A stretch of 64,000 nt of DNA from Drosophila pseudoobscura (GCF_009870125.1 NC_046680.1:6758001-6822000); one strand, 5' to 3'. Positions 11,361 to 24,534 are shown, counted from the stretch's first letter. Program-made: numbers and translations. The notes: generated by a model from the letters alone, not told the origin.

Positions 11361-12508
11361 AGCCGTGGAGACCGAATGCCACTTTGCAGTCAGACATTGC
11401 CTTTCACAGGCGTCAAGTATTGTATAGGACAATGTACTCGTATGGGAATGTGCCCTCTGGCGAGAATTTGCCAGCTGCTCCTTGGTGCCGGGGAATAAGA
11501 ACTTTAAATGGGCTTTGGTTTTCTAATTATTGGTGAATAATCGGCTTGGGGATTGCAGAAATGAGCTAAGGCTCGGCGGCAGTGCCCTGTGAAGCATTTT
11601 CCTTTAGTGTCTTGGCCGCTTTTCGTTCTAGTTTGCCGGCCAGGCTGTCATTTAAAGACAGGTCCTCATTAATTTCAATAATATCAAATCAAATTAAAAT
11701 TTTATCAAAGGTCTCAATTGAAAGATTCTTGAGAGGGGGTGACTGGATATTACGAGTCGTTGGCTCATTCAGCAAAAACAAAGGCCCCTCTATCCTTATC
11801 CCTTAGCCCGTTTAGTCCTTTTCTCGACAATTGCATTTCATGTAGCGACAAGAGCTCATCGCAGGCATTTTTGTGCAAATCCTAGCGATTTCAATGAATA
11901 ATATTATTAATGGATGTAGCCAGGGGGCGGCAAGACTGGGACGAGAGAGAGGAGGCCTTGGTTGTCAGCGCGGGAGGCACATGACAGTCGCGTTGACAGC
12001 CAACAAGAATGGCAAGGAAGAGGACAGCTGTGGAACGACTTCTCCGAGCTCAGAGCCAAGTAAGCCGTACTCTCGTTCTCCATTTCCCATTTCCCATGGT
12101 CCATGGACCGTGGAATCCCCCTCGCGACACACTTCATTCATTTTCTTTTCAATTTCAATTCCCGTCAAGACTGCAGTACCTCCTCCTCCAACATATTACG
12201 CCTCCATCAGCAGCGTCATCATCTTTGCAATGGAGCTGCACAGCCACCCATCCACCCATCGTCCGGTAATGAAATTTTACCCATTGTCTCCCCGTTTGGC
12301 TCTTTGGCAATTTTCAGATTTCTCTTTGCCAGCGATTCTGGAACTGACAATCGGTTGGGATATCGCTGGCACTTCAGGGAAATGACCGAGAGAGATTGTC
12401 CAGAGAGAGAGAGATAATAGCGAATAGATCCTAGATCCCCTTTGGAAAATGTTCCCGGAGTCCCAAGATTTTGCATCCCAGAACGACCCGACAGAATACG
12501 AGTGCTTA

Positions 12509-12545
12509 TGCCTCTCTCTCTCTCTCTCTCTCGCTCTCTCGCTCT
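12509..12545. repeat. CT microsatellite
   Basis: A nearly pure CTCTCT run interrupted by single G bases. The complementary GAGAGA run lies just upstream, near 12385-12415. Confidence 0.9.
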
Positions 12546-12712
12546 GCTCAATATAAATATCTTTTATGTTCATCGGCTTGTCAACATTGTCATCGTCAAC
12601 GTCTCGTCCTGCTCTTCCTCCTGATTGTCGTCATCCCTCGCTCCTCCCTGGCATCCTCATCATCGTATATTCATTACAGTTGTGCCATAAGAAGATTGGG
12701 CACTACTGAGAG

Positions 12713-12765
12713 GGGGGGCTGGGTCTGGGGCTGGGTCTGGGGCTGGGGCTGGGGCTGGGGCTTGG
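12713..12765. repeat. GGGGCT / GGGTCT hexamer repeat
   Basis: About eight tandem hexamers alternating GGGGCT and GGGTCT, ending at GGGGCTTGG. Open frames through it translate to Trp-Gly or Pro-Ala dipeptide repeats and are not taken as genes. Confidence 0.9.
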
Positions 12766-15296
12766 TAGGGTACTCCAAGGGAACGCTGCACTCTATTATT
12801 ATTCATAGCAAGTAATTTGTTATCTGTGCTATGGCTCTGGTTCTGGGAATCGTTTTCATTGTTTTTGGCTTTTGGATATTTAATGAAATTGCACTTTTGC
12901 ATGTGTCGTAATCTGTGGAAAATGTAGGTCAGATTTACATCACACACACACACACATACACACACATATTTATTTTAGTTTTCAAAACATTCGACGACAT
13001 AAGCTCATTTGTACATAGAATTTCCCCGCCCCTCATTTCTCGCTGTTTAATTTATGCAAAATTCGACCCTGTCAAGGTGGAATGGCCATATTTTAGGTAT
13101 TCAAAAGCAGACAGCACACAATTCTGCCCCAAAAGCAGACTAGAGGCCAACAAAACAACATGTACCACAAATGTATACGTTTAATGTATATTTATTCCCT
13201 ATATCTATGTGTAATAACTGGCATATTGTATGCAAATGAATAGACTTTTGCCAGAGGCAAGGCCATTCATCCACCGCCACAAAGGGAACGAAACAGAACA
13301 CAGAGTACAGTTGCTTCAATTAGAAAGACAATAAGTTATAATGGACATAATAATGCCTGCAAATATGCGAGGGAAAATCAAATGAAAAGCTGCAAATACT
13401 CGTATAATCAGCTTAATTGGCACTGAAGCCCAGCAGGATAAGCCTCGGAAAAGTAGTGCACAGAAGTTATCGATATTTTCAAATATTTTCCAGGAATTAC
13501 AATAATTCAAAACTTTTATATTAGCTCTCAAACTAATCTCGTATTTAGCAAAAAGTTGCCGGAATGAAAACGTACATATATTCAACTTTCATAAACTATG
13601 CAGTAGAAAAATAGCTTCACGGGCTTTCGGCTTAAAGAACTTTATTAATTAAAAGCATTATTTACTTTGGCAGGCAACCAGGCCAGGACCCAATTAAAAA
13701 AGCTACAAAATTCAGATTTCAATTGAATAATCGAACAACGAACAACAAGTTCCGTGAAGGCCAGGTCAAAGGGCAGCAATTAAACATGTACAGAGTAGAC
13801 AACTCTGGCAAAACAAGAGCCCAGATGAAGGCTCTGATGTGGTGGAGACCCCTTGCAGTGGCTCCACGGTTAATGCAGAGCCTGCGGCAGTCTCTTGGGA
13901 CCAGCACCAGGTTTAGTTTAATTGAATGTCAACCGAGCAGGCACGTGGCAGCAGCTGCCTCTGCCGTCGTACATCCCAAATATCCTTGAATCAGTCCCTG
14001 CTTCCGTGTCTCTATGTATCTCCATCTCATCTCCCCTGTGGAATATTTATAGAGCTCTAAATGCACTCCCACACACGCACACATATCGCCATCGATGGGG
14101 CCGTGAATGGAAGCACTTCAATGAAATTTATGTAACACAAAAGCGGAATATATTGTTACATACCTTCCAAATGGGGAAGGGCACAGGGCAGAGGGCAGAC
14201 TGGCAGAGAGACATGCAAAGCATATGGGAAATATAATAAAGAACTATTTATACAACGACTAACGGCATCGACTGGTGCATGGGGTGTATGCAGAAGAGAT
14301 CAATAAAGGGTGCAGAAGGCGGGACCGAACCCAGGATATCCCACGATACAACAATAATACTGTACTTGTATATAGGAAAGGAATCTTCATTTGTCTGCAA
14401 TGCGAGGTATTTTCAGGTCGTTTCCTTTCACGGCACACTCTCCATCTGGCGCTTGCTCATTTGCCAGGGCTGGCGAATCGACATGCGATACGGGCACGCT
14501 CCTGAAGTCTCCCCAGGGATGGGGCCCAGGGCAGGATGGGGCTGGCCCGTGTGTGTGTGTGTGTGTGTTTGTGCTCCAGGTACATAAACTGCAACAAATT
14601 TCATACTATTGAGTGGTTTTTGAGTGCATTTGAAATAAATGTTATCAATGAAGTTGCATACTTTATGGCCCGCAATCCGCAACCTCCACCTCCCCCACCA
14701 GAACAGACCCAAACTCCCAATGGGGAAAACAAAAAAACCCAGAGAGGACGAGGAAGACCATACGGTATGGGGTCGAATAAAATGAAACGTTTTAAAGTTA
14801 AGTGCAGTCCGGAGAGAGCCCAGACGGCCAGTGACTGAGTGTTTCAATTTGTTTGATGGAAAACCAATTGTGGACACGAGCTCCCAGCCCAACTATCGGC
14901 CATCGGCCATCGACTATCGCATGTCCATGCTGTTGTTCATCTTGAAATTCATTTAAAAGCATCCTCCCATTCCTGCCCCTCGAGAGCCACCCATTAAAGG
15001 ACCATCTACTATGGAGACTGCATTTTGTCAATTTCCGATACCGGACTCTGGCGATTGAATAAAGTTGAGTTTTTTAATTAAAACAAAAAGCAAATAGAAA
15101 GCCCAAACATCAAGTGAATTCCACTCTCTGGCAGGCAGCCGACATCAGGCATCGAATAAATCACAAAAGAGAGAGCTAAATGCCCAGAAAAAAACCCCTC
15201 AACGGGCCAAGTTGGTGTGAAAACATTTTGTTGTCCAACAGAACAAAAACAACAAAATAGAAATAGAACAGAAACGAAACCGACTAAAGCTCAACC

Positions 15297-15366
15297 AGAA
15301 TCAGAATCCGAATCCGAATCCGTATCGGAGCTCGAATCAGAATCAGAACCAGAACCAGAGGCACAA
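15297..15366. repeat. Hexamer repeat GAATCM/GAACCA
   Basis: Tandem GAATCAGAATCCGAATCC-type units grading into GAACCAGAACCAGAG. The open frame through it gives Ser-Glu repeats. Confidence 0.8.
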
Positions 15367-16322
15367 CCAGAATCCGGGGCTTTGCAACAAAACCCGATGC
15401 CCCTCGTTATAACCATTCCCATTTCGTTCCCCAACCCTACACCATTCCCCTCTTCCATTTTCAGTGCAACACTTTTGTTTGTTGATTGAAATGCCGTTTC
15501 AGTCCTGATGTTTCGGGACTTTTTGTTGTTGCTGTACTTTTTTTTCGTGCTCGTTCGATTTCATTTATCGATTTCGTTCCTTTTTTCTTTTGCTCCTCTT
15601 GTTTATAAATAAATGATTAAATTTTAAAGTAAAACAGCACCGAAGTTTGCAGACCCTTCAAAAGAGTACAGTTATTCAGCAAAGAACCAACCGCATCCGA
15701 TTGGAACAGGATCGTTCCTTGGGTGTGGTTCACTCCGCCATTGATGATCTACACTATGGGAGGGCCAACGTTTCGAGGATAGTTGTCGTTGTCCATCTCC
15801 ATGTGGCCTATAATCTTATCGTTTTCCGCCTGCAATAGTCGAATGGTTCTTAGACCGTAGATTTGGATTTTAAGACTTCAAATAATTCATTGCGTACCTT
15901 CTACATTCTGTTTGAAGTCGAAGCGGTCTCTCTCTTGGGACTTTCACCCCCAATCTCCCATTGAATGGGCATGACGGTTGATCTTTCCTTATGTTTCGAG
16001 TATCCACGACCACAAATGCCACGACACTCTCAGAGAGCCACAAAACATCATAAAAGTACGAGAGGTGCCAGTTTTTTGTCTTGGATCACCATTTAATCAG
16101 CATCTAACACCTCCCAATGCTCCTGAAATGCACTGCCATCGGTCTCGGTCTGGCTGACATTCGTGCATAACAAACTTCTGCAATCTCCTAAATAATGATC
16201 GAGTTTATCCTTTTTTTATTTTATATCTCAGCCACAGAGTATTCCCCAACGTGAGCATAGATACCAAGACCAGTTGCAGTGCCGTCTTGGATCGGCATAA
16301 AACGAGGCGGTAAGTTGAACTT

Positions 16323-16690
16323 TTATACCCGATACTCAATCAGTAATTATTTGAGCCAATGATTTTTGTAATTTGTAGACGAAAAAATCGGTCCTGCCGT
16401 TTGGGAGATTTTTATATATTAGATTTGATCTGTTTCCAAATTTCTTTACTTTTATTTTGTTATATCTGTATCTTTTGTTTCTATTCTTACAACAATACCA
16501 GCCTTTTTTAATGCGCTCCTTTCGTGAGAGGCCACACACTGCACGACGAAGAGTGTAAGAGAGAGAGAGAGAGATAGAGAAAATGACTAAACACGTGGAA
16601 GGTTTTGCTTAACCACTGCAATTTCATGTGTTCCTTCTGGCTATAATAACGATCCGATCTTATTCAGATTCGGTAACGGAACCTAAATTC
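16323..16690 (-). repeat. Diverged fragment of the terminal-hairpin element
   Basis: It starts with TATACCCGATACTCAATCAGTA, like the copy at 31131, and ends with a TTCCTTCTGGCTATAATAACGATCC-like inner block that also occurs in other copies. The middle is degraded and the terminal hairpin is missing. Confidence 0.6.
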
Positions 16691-18885
16691 TTTCAGAAAT
16701 AAAGCCTTACGTCCTGAATAATAGGAATGTGTTTCTCAATAAAAAATACGAACCGTCGAAACGTACTTTGAGGTCGGTGTCCATATACCCCTCTACAAGG
16801 GTATTCAAATGCATAAATGCAAATACAAAGGGAGGTCTCTCTCCATCTATTCTCCTCTCTGCTTCGTTAGTTGGGAAATTGAAAATTGCACAGAAAAGCG
16901 AAACGTATTTCCCATTCAATGGGACGTCATGTCATGATTTTATTTAAGGCTAAAACAGAAATGCGATTGAGTTAATTGATACCCTATGGTTGAGCACTCT
17001 AACAGCCGGATCCTGACACCTGACTTTTGTTTATGTAAAGGGGAAAAGGAGAGAGAAAAATATTGTGCAGATAACAATATATATTATAACTGACAGGCAG
17101 AGGATTGCATCTGCCAAACAGTCATTCGGGTTAATAAAAGGAAGACAATGGCATCGTTTGAGGTGTGAGGATTTCGATTTCGAAACAAACTTCCTTTATA
17201 GCTTTCTTGTTTATCCGCTATTTTTTCCATAACTACCGCTCTTTCAGTCGGGGAATTTCCACTTCCCCATTGTTGGACAACAACAAAAGTGGGCCCCATT
17301 AATAGCTCTTGAAGCAGCACTCCTAACAGGCATTTGTCGATCCAAGCAGATAACTGGGGCAAACTCAATTAAGTGATGCCCCCAAGGCGCGGTGTCCACT
17401 TTTTGCCACTGCAACCGCCGTGGGGCAACTTAATTGAAGGCAATTATGCGCTTATCAATGCCTCGCCTGTCCCCGTCCCCCTCACTCCCTCTCGTACGAC
17501 TGTGTCTATCACTCGGCAATAATTAAAATGTTTTCTGCCAAGCAAAAAGTGGTAGAACCACAACGCATGAATAAGCACCGCCAAGAGTCAAAGTGAGGCC
17601 AATTAAGAGACTCGAATCGAATCGACTCGGATGGGACGCGACTCCACCTGTGGCTAGTGGCTGGTAGCTGGTGGCTGCTGCCTGCTGCTGCACGGAGACA
17701 AAAAAGCATTAAATCAATTCCGTTGTCAGTCGGCCGCCCGTTCAGTGGATCCCCAGCAAGAAGAAAAAAGGAAAACAAACGCTGGACAAACCAAAACCCA
17801 AGGCCCAGCCATCAGATGGATGGCATGCATCGCTGGCCAGCTCCTACCCCGAGGAGTCCGAGCTCTTGTCAGGGCGATTTCAGCAATTTAACACAGCGAG
17901 ACGCCAAGAAATTTCAGCAATTCACCCGACAATGAGAAACGCGTCGAGGTTACGCTCAATCAATCTCGCCAAGCGACAAATGTCCGTCTTCTGTCTGCTG
18001 TCTCCCCACTAGAACTGGGGGCGGCACATCTGGACAGACGACCGAGGCGCACCGGGAGCACCGGGAGCACCGGCAGCACCGGCAGCACCTGGATGTCGCA
18101 TCGCTTATGGCTTCATTCATTTCATTTAGCAGCCCATGTCCATGCCCTCTAGATTTATTCATGATAATTACTTAATTTGCTTGTCTTAATTAAGTGACGA
18201 CTTTTTCGGGGGAATATTCAAGACGAGCGGAAGAGAAAAGTTTGTATCGAAAGCTTTTAGTGTCTGTGCCCCTCTTGGCACTCCATTAGCCGTCTCCTTA
18301 GGGCTTTTCTCCTCCACCGGATGGTCTCCATCTCCTCCATTCGCGGCCTTCATCTCCGCCCAGCTAATTCGCAAAGAAAGTAATTAAGCCAACTTCTTTT
18401 GGCTGCACTTCCGATTTGATTCTGATGCGCTTTTAGCCAGTGCTTGTCGAGTGCCTGCCAGTCGGACATCGTTCAGGGCTTTTCGCGCATCATTCGGACA
18501 CGGGCATTGACTGGACGGACTGTCATCTAATTAGGATACCATTGGCGGGCCCTCTGCACACTCCTTTTCGCCTCCTTGCAACCACCTGATTACTTTGCGT
18601 CTCTCTAATACAGACTCCCTGCCCCCTGTAAGCCATTGTTGCAGCTTCCACCTTCCTCTCAGCGGCTCCAATCCCCATCTAATTAAAACTCGTTTAACAA
18701 CAATTTCAATTGCGCTCGACGGGATGGTAGGGTGCGGAGTGGTTCATGAACCTGTTGCCAAGACTCCCTGCTGAAATCGCCTCCGCTCCATCCTCCATCC
18801 TTCCATCAAGCACCATTGAGAAGCTTTTTTTATCCGTTCGTGCAACGTAACAAGGTTTCCATTACTCCATTTCTCTGCCCCTGCT

Positions 18886-18961
18886 GCTCCTCCTGCTGCT
18901 ACTCCTGCTGCTCCCCCTGCTGCTCCTCCTGCTGCTCTTCCTGCTGCTCCTCCTGCTGCTT
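18886..18961. repeat. CTGCTGCTCCTC 12-mer array
   Basis: About six tandem copies of a 12-15 bp unit, CTGCTGCTCCTC with variants (CTACTC, CCCC, CTTC). Confidence 0.85.
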
Positions 18962-19598
18962 TTTGCTGATTGTGTAATTTTAATGTAATTCCCTTTTATT
19001 GTTTTTTATTCCACTCTCTTTGTCTCTCTCCCTCTCTGCTCTGTTCTTCTTCTGTGTGTGTCTGACATTAATTGCAAGTGAAAAACTGTTGGCGGGGAAA
19101 ACACAATAAATTATAATCGCAAAAGTTTTCTTTTTTTCTGATTGTTTTATATGCAGCCTTTATTGATTCGATTTGGGGGAAAAGCGAAACTACACAGGCA
19201 GAGGGAGGGGCAGTGTCTGGACACACTAAGCACCTACAAGCAAGAGGCCATAAATCAATTAAATCGGTTTAAGGAGCGGAATGAGGCACTCACCCACCCA
19301 TACAACCACCCATCGACCCATTCACAAGAAGCAATTAAAGTTTTTCAAGGGCCATCCGCAACTGCAATTATGATTCAACGAGTCTATCCCTTTGGCTCTC
19401 CCCCTCCCCCCCCAACACAGCCCCCAAATACACCCCAAACCAAAGAAGACAAAAGGTAATTGAGGCTGGTCTCAGGGCCATGGACTGCAGAGTACGGAAC
19501 GGAACCCTTCTGGCGTCTGGCACAAATCTGCATTACAATGATAATTTATGGCCCAGTATTTTGGGCGGCCGGTTACCAGGTGGGGGTGGCGGAGTCTG

Positions 19599-19733
19599 TG
19601 CCACGTCTGTGGGAGGAAGGAGTTGAACGGAGGGAAGCCCCGTGCCATGTCTATAGAAGGAGGCAATCCCTGTGCCACGTCTGTGGAAGGAGGCAAGTCC
19701 TGTGCCATGTCTGAGGAAGGCAGGAAGGTCATG
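19599..19733. repeat. ~33 bp minisatellite
   Basis: Four imperfect units of the type TGTGCCACGTCTGTGGAAGG followed by AGGCAAGTCC. The units sit near 19599, 19649, 19670 and 19703. Three frames are open across parts of it, so the repeated peptides there are repeat artefacts. Confidence 0.75.
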
Positions 19734-20676
19734 TCAGGCCTTCTTCACGTGCATTGCCCTGGAGAATGCTGTACGTAATTCCCTTTTGAACTTGAAGTCT
19801 TTTTCCAGAGATCTCATCAATGGAACACACATTCCGGGGCCCAGGCCGACAGGCAGCCAAAATACACGGCAAAGTGAAATATATTTAGTAATCGCATTAC
19901 GACAGGCGCAAAGGAGCGACCCGATGGAGTCTGCACCCAGAACCAGAGGCAGACACAGACACAGACGCAGAGAAATAGAGACAGAGGCAGCAACGAGAGA
20001 ATTTGTTGAGTGAGAAGAACAAAGGGGGGGGGCGAACACACATTTTATGTGATGTCTAGGATCGCTTCTCCTCTCCAATGCAAGGGCAAGGATACCGAAG
20101 CCAAACAAAACTGCAGACAAACAGGAGACGCACGGACACGAAAATGTCGAGTTCATCAAAAAGGGATTTCGAAATACAAATGAATTTTCAGCACCCCACC
20201 CCACCCCACCTCTCCCCTCCCCACCCCTCCCACTCGCCACAAATAGGCACCCACAGAGGCAATGAATGCCATCTCCTCAGTGGTGCAAGGTGGGGGTCCA
20301 ATCAGTCCAAAAATGAAACACTTGCGTCTGTGTGTCGGGAGGTGTCGGCACTCTCTCGCCAAAAACAGTGGGGAAAAGAAACATGAGCAGAGAAAAGCGA
20401 AGAGAAGATTCCGGGTGGAAGAGTGCGGGGAGTACGGGTGTGCGGGTGGCTGAATAACTTTTGCTTACTCTGCGAGAAATGCCAATCAACCCTTTCTTTC
20501 TTTCCATCTTTGGCTCCCCTCCTGGCTGCCACCACATCACATTGCCATGCGGCATGTGGAGCAGGGGCTTGGGGAAACGACTGTCAACAGCAGCATACTT
20601 CCGGAGGGTGGGAAGGACGTAAAATGTCGACTCATTTGTATCTGCTACTCAGGGCTGTGCTCTGATCCCGTTTCAT

Positions 20677-20790
20677 GTACCCTCTACAGAGGGTACACCG
20701 AAGAAAAGCGAGTATTTCGGATTCGATAGAGTATCAGCACAAGCAGAATGGATCTAACGGGTCGTCTTTCGCTCTGCAAAAGGGTATCCC
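20677..20790. repeat. Short element bounded by GTACCCTCT inverted repeat
   Basis: It begins with the inverted repeat GTACCCTCT-AC-AGAGGGTAC at 20677-20696 and ends near AAAGGGTATCCCAAGCCT. A similar start (63223-63245) and end (AAAGGGTATCCAATGCC near 63332) bracket a stretch of similar length at 63223-63350. This points to a small dispersed repeat. Confidence 0.4.
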
Positions 20791-21661
20791 AAGCCTCGAT
20801 AGCCATCCCTTTCCTTGTGCGGTTCTAGCTGCTTCTGGTTGTTGTCATTTTCCAAATCATTTCAGCGATTCAGTTGGGAAACTTTTCAAACGTTTAACTA
20901 GCCTGCAGAGCCCACTCCCCGACGCCTGCCACAGCAGGACCTACCCCAAAAAGGAACCAAAAAGCGTGGCATGCCAACAGGCGCTGGAGCTGAAATGATG
21001 GAAATGGAGTGAAGTGGAATGGCGAATGGAGAGCCATGGAGAGGGTATCCAATGGTTTCGCGATAGAAGGGTGGGACGGCGAACGCGAAAGTAAAAGGCA
21101 GCGACGCGGATTTAAAAGTTTAAATAACTTTTATGTATCTCATTACTCAGAAGTGACAAGGCACCGCGACAACCCAGCACTCCCCAAGCAGCCCCAACCA
21201 GTGGCCAAAAGGAGACACTGAGACAGTGAGAGCTTTGAGAATAATCACAATGAAATCGCATAATTCAATTACAAGCCTCGTTAAGCCGGCTCAAGCGATT
21301 TTGTCACACTATGCCCCACGGAACTAAATAAATGAAACACAAAACAAAAGGGGAACGAAACAGCGACAGAAAGAGACAGGCGGAGAGAACAAGTTGCTGC
21401 ACAAGATAGTGATTTGTGCAGGGCTTATGCCTAACTATTATCGGCTGTATCGATGGATGAGCTGGGGAACCAGCTGAGGTTCGATAAGCGGCTTTGACAA
21501 GGGTTCTTCCCCGATTTGTAGGCAGGCATTCAATGGAAATGGAACACAAAATGGATAACAAACGGGTTTAAATGGAACACAAGGGGAGTGGGATTAGTGT
21601 GCAAAGAAATCGCAGTTAATTTCCACTCTCAATTTTTTGTAGAGTCTTCTCTTCTCTTCTT

Positions 21662-22790
21662 TTTATACCCGATACTCAAAATGAGTATTGGGGTATATTA
21701 GATTTGTGGTGAAAATGGATGTGTGTAACGTCCAGAAGGAATCGTTTCCGACCCTATAAAGTATATATATTCTTGATCAGCATCAATAGCCGAGTCGATT
21801 GAGCCCTGTCTGTCTGTCCGTCCGTCCGTCTGTCCGTCTGTCCGTCCGTCCGTCTGTCCGTCTGTCCGTCCCCTTCAGCGCCTAATGCTCAAAGACTATA
21901 AGAGCTAGAGCAACGATGTTTTGGATCCAGACTTCTGTGATATGTCACTGCTCCAAAAATATTTCAAAGCTTTGCCCCGCCCACTTCCGCCCCCACAAAG
22001 GGCGAAAATCTGTGGCATGCACAATTTTAAAGATACGAGAAACCTAAAAACGCAGAATGACCATATCTTTTAGACTGCAGAATCTGAATTGGATCGTATT
22101 ATTATTATAGCCAGCATCAAGAAAACAATTTCACTCTTTCTCGCTCTGTCTCACTCTAACACACAGGTTTCATTGTCGGTTTTGCCAATTGCAAAATATG
22201 AGTTCAAGGATCTGAGAACCCATAAGAGCTAGAGCAACCAAATTTGGTATCCACACTCCTGTGATATCGGACCTTGACCGTTTCATGTCCAAATTTCGCC
22301 ACACCCCCTTCCGCCCCCGCAAAGGACGAAAATCTGAGGCAACCACAAATCTCAGAGACTATTAAGGCTAGAGTAACCAAATTTGGTACACACACTCCTT
22401 TAAGATGTCACTATAAAACGTATATCTCAGAATTTCGCCCCACCCCCATCCGCCCCCACAAAGGACGAAAATCTGTTGCATCCACAATATTGCAGATTTG
22501 AGAAAACTAAAAACGCAGAATCATAGATAATGACCATATCTATTAGATTGCTGAATCTGGATCAGATCAGATCAGATTTTTATAGCCAAAAGGAACAAAT
22601 CAATTTGCAGTGGCTACGCAGCGCCCGACGTCACGCTCAGACTGATTTTTTGTCTCTCTCGCACGCACTCTTTGTCGTGTCGTTTAATATTAGCGGCGTC
22701 TGCCGCAGGAGAGCCATACTGACTTAGTATCGGGTATAACCGTAGAGTTGCGGTGTCCGCAGCAACTCACAACGTTCCCCCTCGTTTGCT
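21662..22790 (+). mobile_element. Terminal-hairpin dispersed element, longest copy
   Basis: Nonautonomous element without coding capacity. The left end is TATACCCGATACTCAAAATG and the right side carries the inverted AGTATCGGGTATA. Then follows the hairpin GAGTTGCGG...GCAGCAACTC and the end CACAACGTTCCCCC. Inside are AGTATATATATTCTTGATCA, GCCGAGTCGATTGAGCC, a GTCTGTCCGTCC run (about 21808-21872), and about three diverged internal repeats starting at AGCTAGAGCAAC (near 21905, 22228 and 22365). Similar motifs are known from INE-1/DINE-1 (Helitron-like) repeats of Drosophila. The paired inverted ends would also fit a MITE. The class is therefore uncertain, but the repeat nature is clear from five copies in this window. 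Confidence 0.8.
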
Positions 22791-24534
22791 TTCAAATCAT
22801 TTGACTTTTTCTCCGCTCATTGTTACCAGCTTTCCCCTAATTGGGCTTCCAGATGGACTCCACTCGTTCCCTCATCAGCAATTAGCAAAGATTGCAAAGC
22901 TTTTAGTTGCACTTTCAATTGTGGCATTGCGTTCCAGAAGGGGGGGAATTACACCGCAAGCAGCCCCATTACTACCTACCCCATTACTGGACTTTCCTTC
23001 TTTCTTTTTGCACCTTTGGCATTTGATTTCCTTCCGTCATCGCTTTACCTGTCGGTGGAGGGTCGCTGGGGGGTGGTCTGGAGCTCGTTTAGCATTTTCT
23101 AGTTTTTCTTTTAATGAAAATCTAAATTCTTTCCCTTCCAACTGTTGGTTTTTCCCTGTTTCAGCACTTTTCTCTTCACCCAGAACCTCTAATTTTCAGT
23201 TCTGCAAGGTCCGCCTTGCAGTTCCATCTCCTACCATCTTCGGGGACCCCCATAGACCCCCATTTTCATAGACCACCCCCCAATGTCATTATCAATGGAA
23301 GCGTTTGACTTTTTGGTCTGAATCATTTCCCCTGCACTTTGTTTCGACTCCATTTATCTCCTTTTCTCAGCTCCATAACCGTTTTTCTCTACTTTTCTCA
23401 GCTGCTTGACTTCTTTTCTCTTATGTTTCAGCTTCTTTACAGCTCTCCCTCTTGTTTTCCAGCTTCTTTACTGCTTTTCTCTTATTTTTCAGCTTCTTTA
23501 CCACTTTTCTCCCTCCTCCTTTGTCATCTCCTTTGCGCCTTTTGTACCTTACTTTTTCTGTAAGAGTATTTTTTTGTGATGTGTAAATAGCAGTTGCTGC
23601 TCGGTTTCTCCGGGGGTACTCCATGGGGCTGCAAGCATCGCGCGGGGAGGCCTTGCCTTCCCTTCGAAGGGGAAGACCATTTAACATTGCAGTGCGTTTC
23701 ATTTTCGTCGCGTTTCGTTTGCTTTCATTACATGAACTTTCGTTCCCCCCTACCCCACGTTTCAGGGCCACGACCCGTACCCATGCTGACCCCGGAACCA
23801 GGAACCCGCAGCGACCTGACCGCCACCGTCACCGACTCCCAGCCGACCCATGGGTGATTTTGACCAAGTTAACGAAGTAAGGGAATCCCCCAGAGGGAAT
23901 TGTAATATTAACCAACCAGGCAGCGAGGCAGCGAGCCAGCGAGGCGTCGGCGCCAGTGCTCATTCATTATGGAGCATACGTCCTCCCTCTCCCCCACTGT
24001 TTCCCCCTCTGCCCCAGCACTTTCCTTTTCGATGCGAGAAATGCGCATAAAATTGTATCAGTCTATTTTTAAATACCAATCCTGCAACGGAATGCTTTAG
24101 CTTTCACTTTCACTTTCGCTTTCCGTTTTGTTTGATTCCTTAGACAATTTCCGGTTTGTTGACTCTTTCGCTCTTTTTGTGTCCCTTTTGCTCTTGTTTG
24201 TTGTCTTTTATGGTTTCTTATTTAAAAGCCATAAAATTCAGCACATGTCTTCAATTTGTGCGTCTCGGCTGTCAAATTGGGCATTTCCTCTGGGACGAAG
24301 AGGCCAGAAGGACCAAAAGGAGACGAAATGGAAACGGAAGCTTTGCGTAAAGTTTTGCGGCCCATAAAAACGTTGCTTTTGCTGCCCAAAAAATCAACTG
24401 GCGGCAGGCGCCGAGGGACCTCGAACGGACAGGATCGTGAGGGTTGATTGCCCTGTCAATCCTGATTTGAGTGTGTTACTTAGGAGAAAGTTTCTAGGAC
24501 ATTATCTATTATCGCGATGCACGGGATGTCCGTT
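22791..24534. other. Noncoding, pyrimidine-rich stretch
   Basis: No gene. At 23370-23530 a loose ~45 bp tandem repeat (CAGCTTCTTTAC...TTTTCTCTTATTTTT) is visible. A 172-codon open frame (22753-23271) begins inside the mobile element and has no recognisable features. Confidence 0.55.
23370..23530. repeat. Degenerate ~45 bp pyrimidine-rich tandem repeat
   Basis: About four units with the core CAGCTTCTTTAC followed by TTTTCTC tracts. The core occurs near 23400 (variant CAGCTGCTTGAC), 23430, 23460 and 23491. Confidence 0.6.

Larger units (their letters stand above)
11361..16320. other. Noncoding region with simple repeats
   Basis: No supported gene. The region holds a further copy of the array's spacer block at about 11572-11625, a CT run (12509-12545), a GGGGCT(GGGTCT) run (12713-12765), CA/GT runs (12941-12966 and 14550-14572) and a GAATCxGAATCC run (15297-15366). 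Open frames are compositionally biased and overlap on both strands. Confidence 0.55.
16691..21661. other. Noncoding region with minisatellites
   Basis: No gene was found. Contents: an imperfect inverted repeat at 16785-16804, a CTGCTGCTCCTC array (18886-18961), a ~33 bp minisatellite (19599-19733), and a short element-like pair at 20677-20790. Open frames are short and lack consistent codon use. Confidence 0.55.

Noticed and set aside
22753..23271. 172-codon plus-strand open frame
   Set aside because: It starts inside the end of a mobile element and continues through pyrimidine-rich DNA without features.
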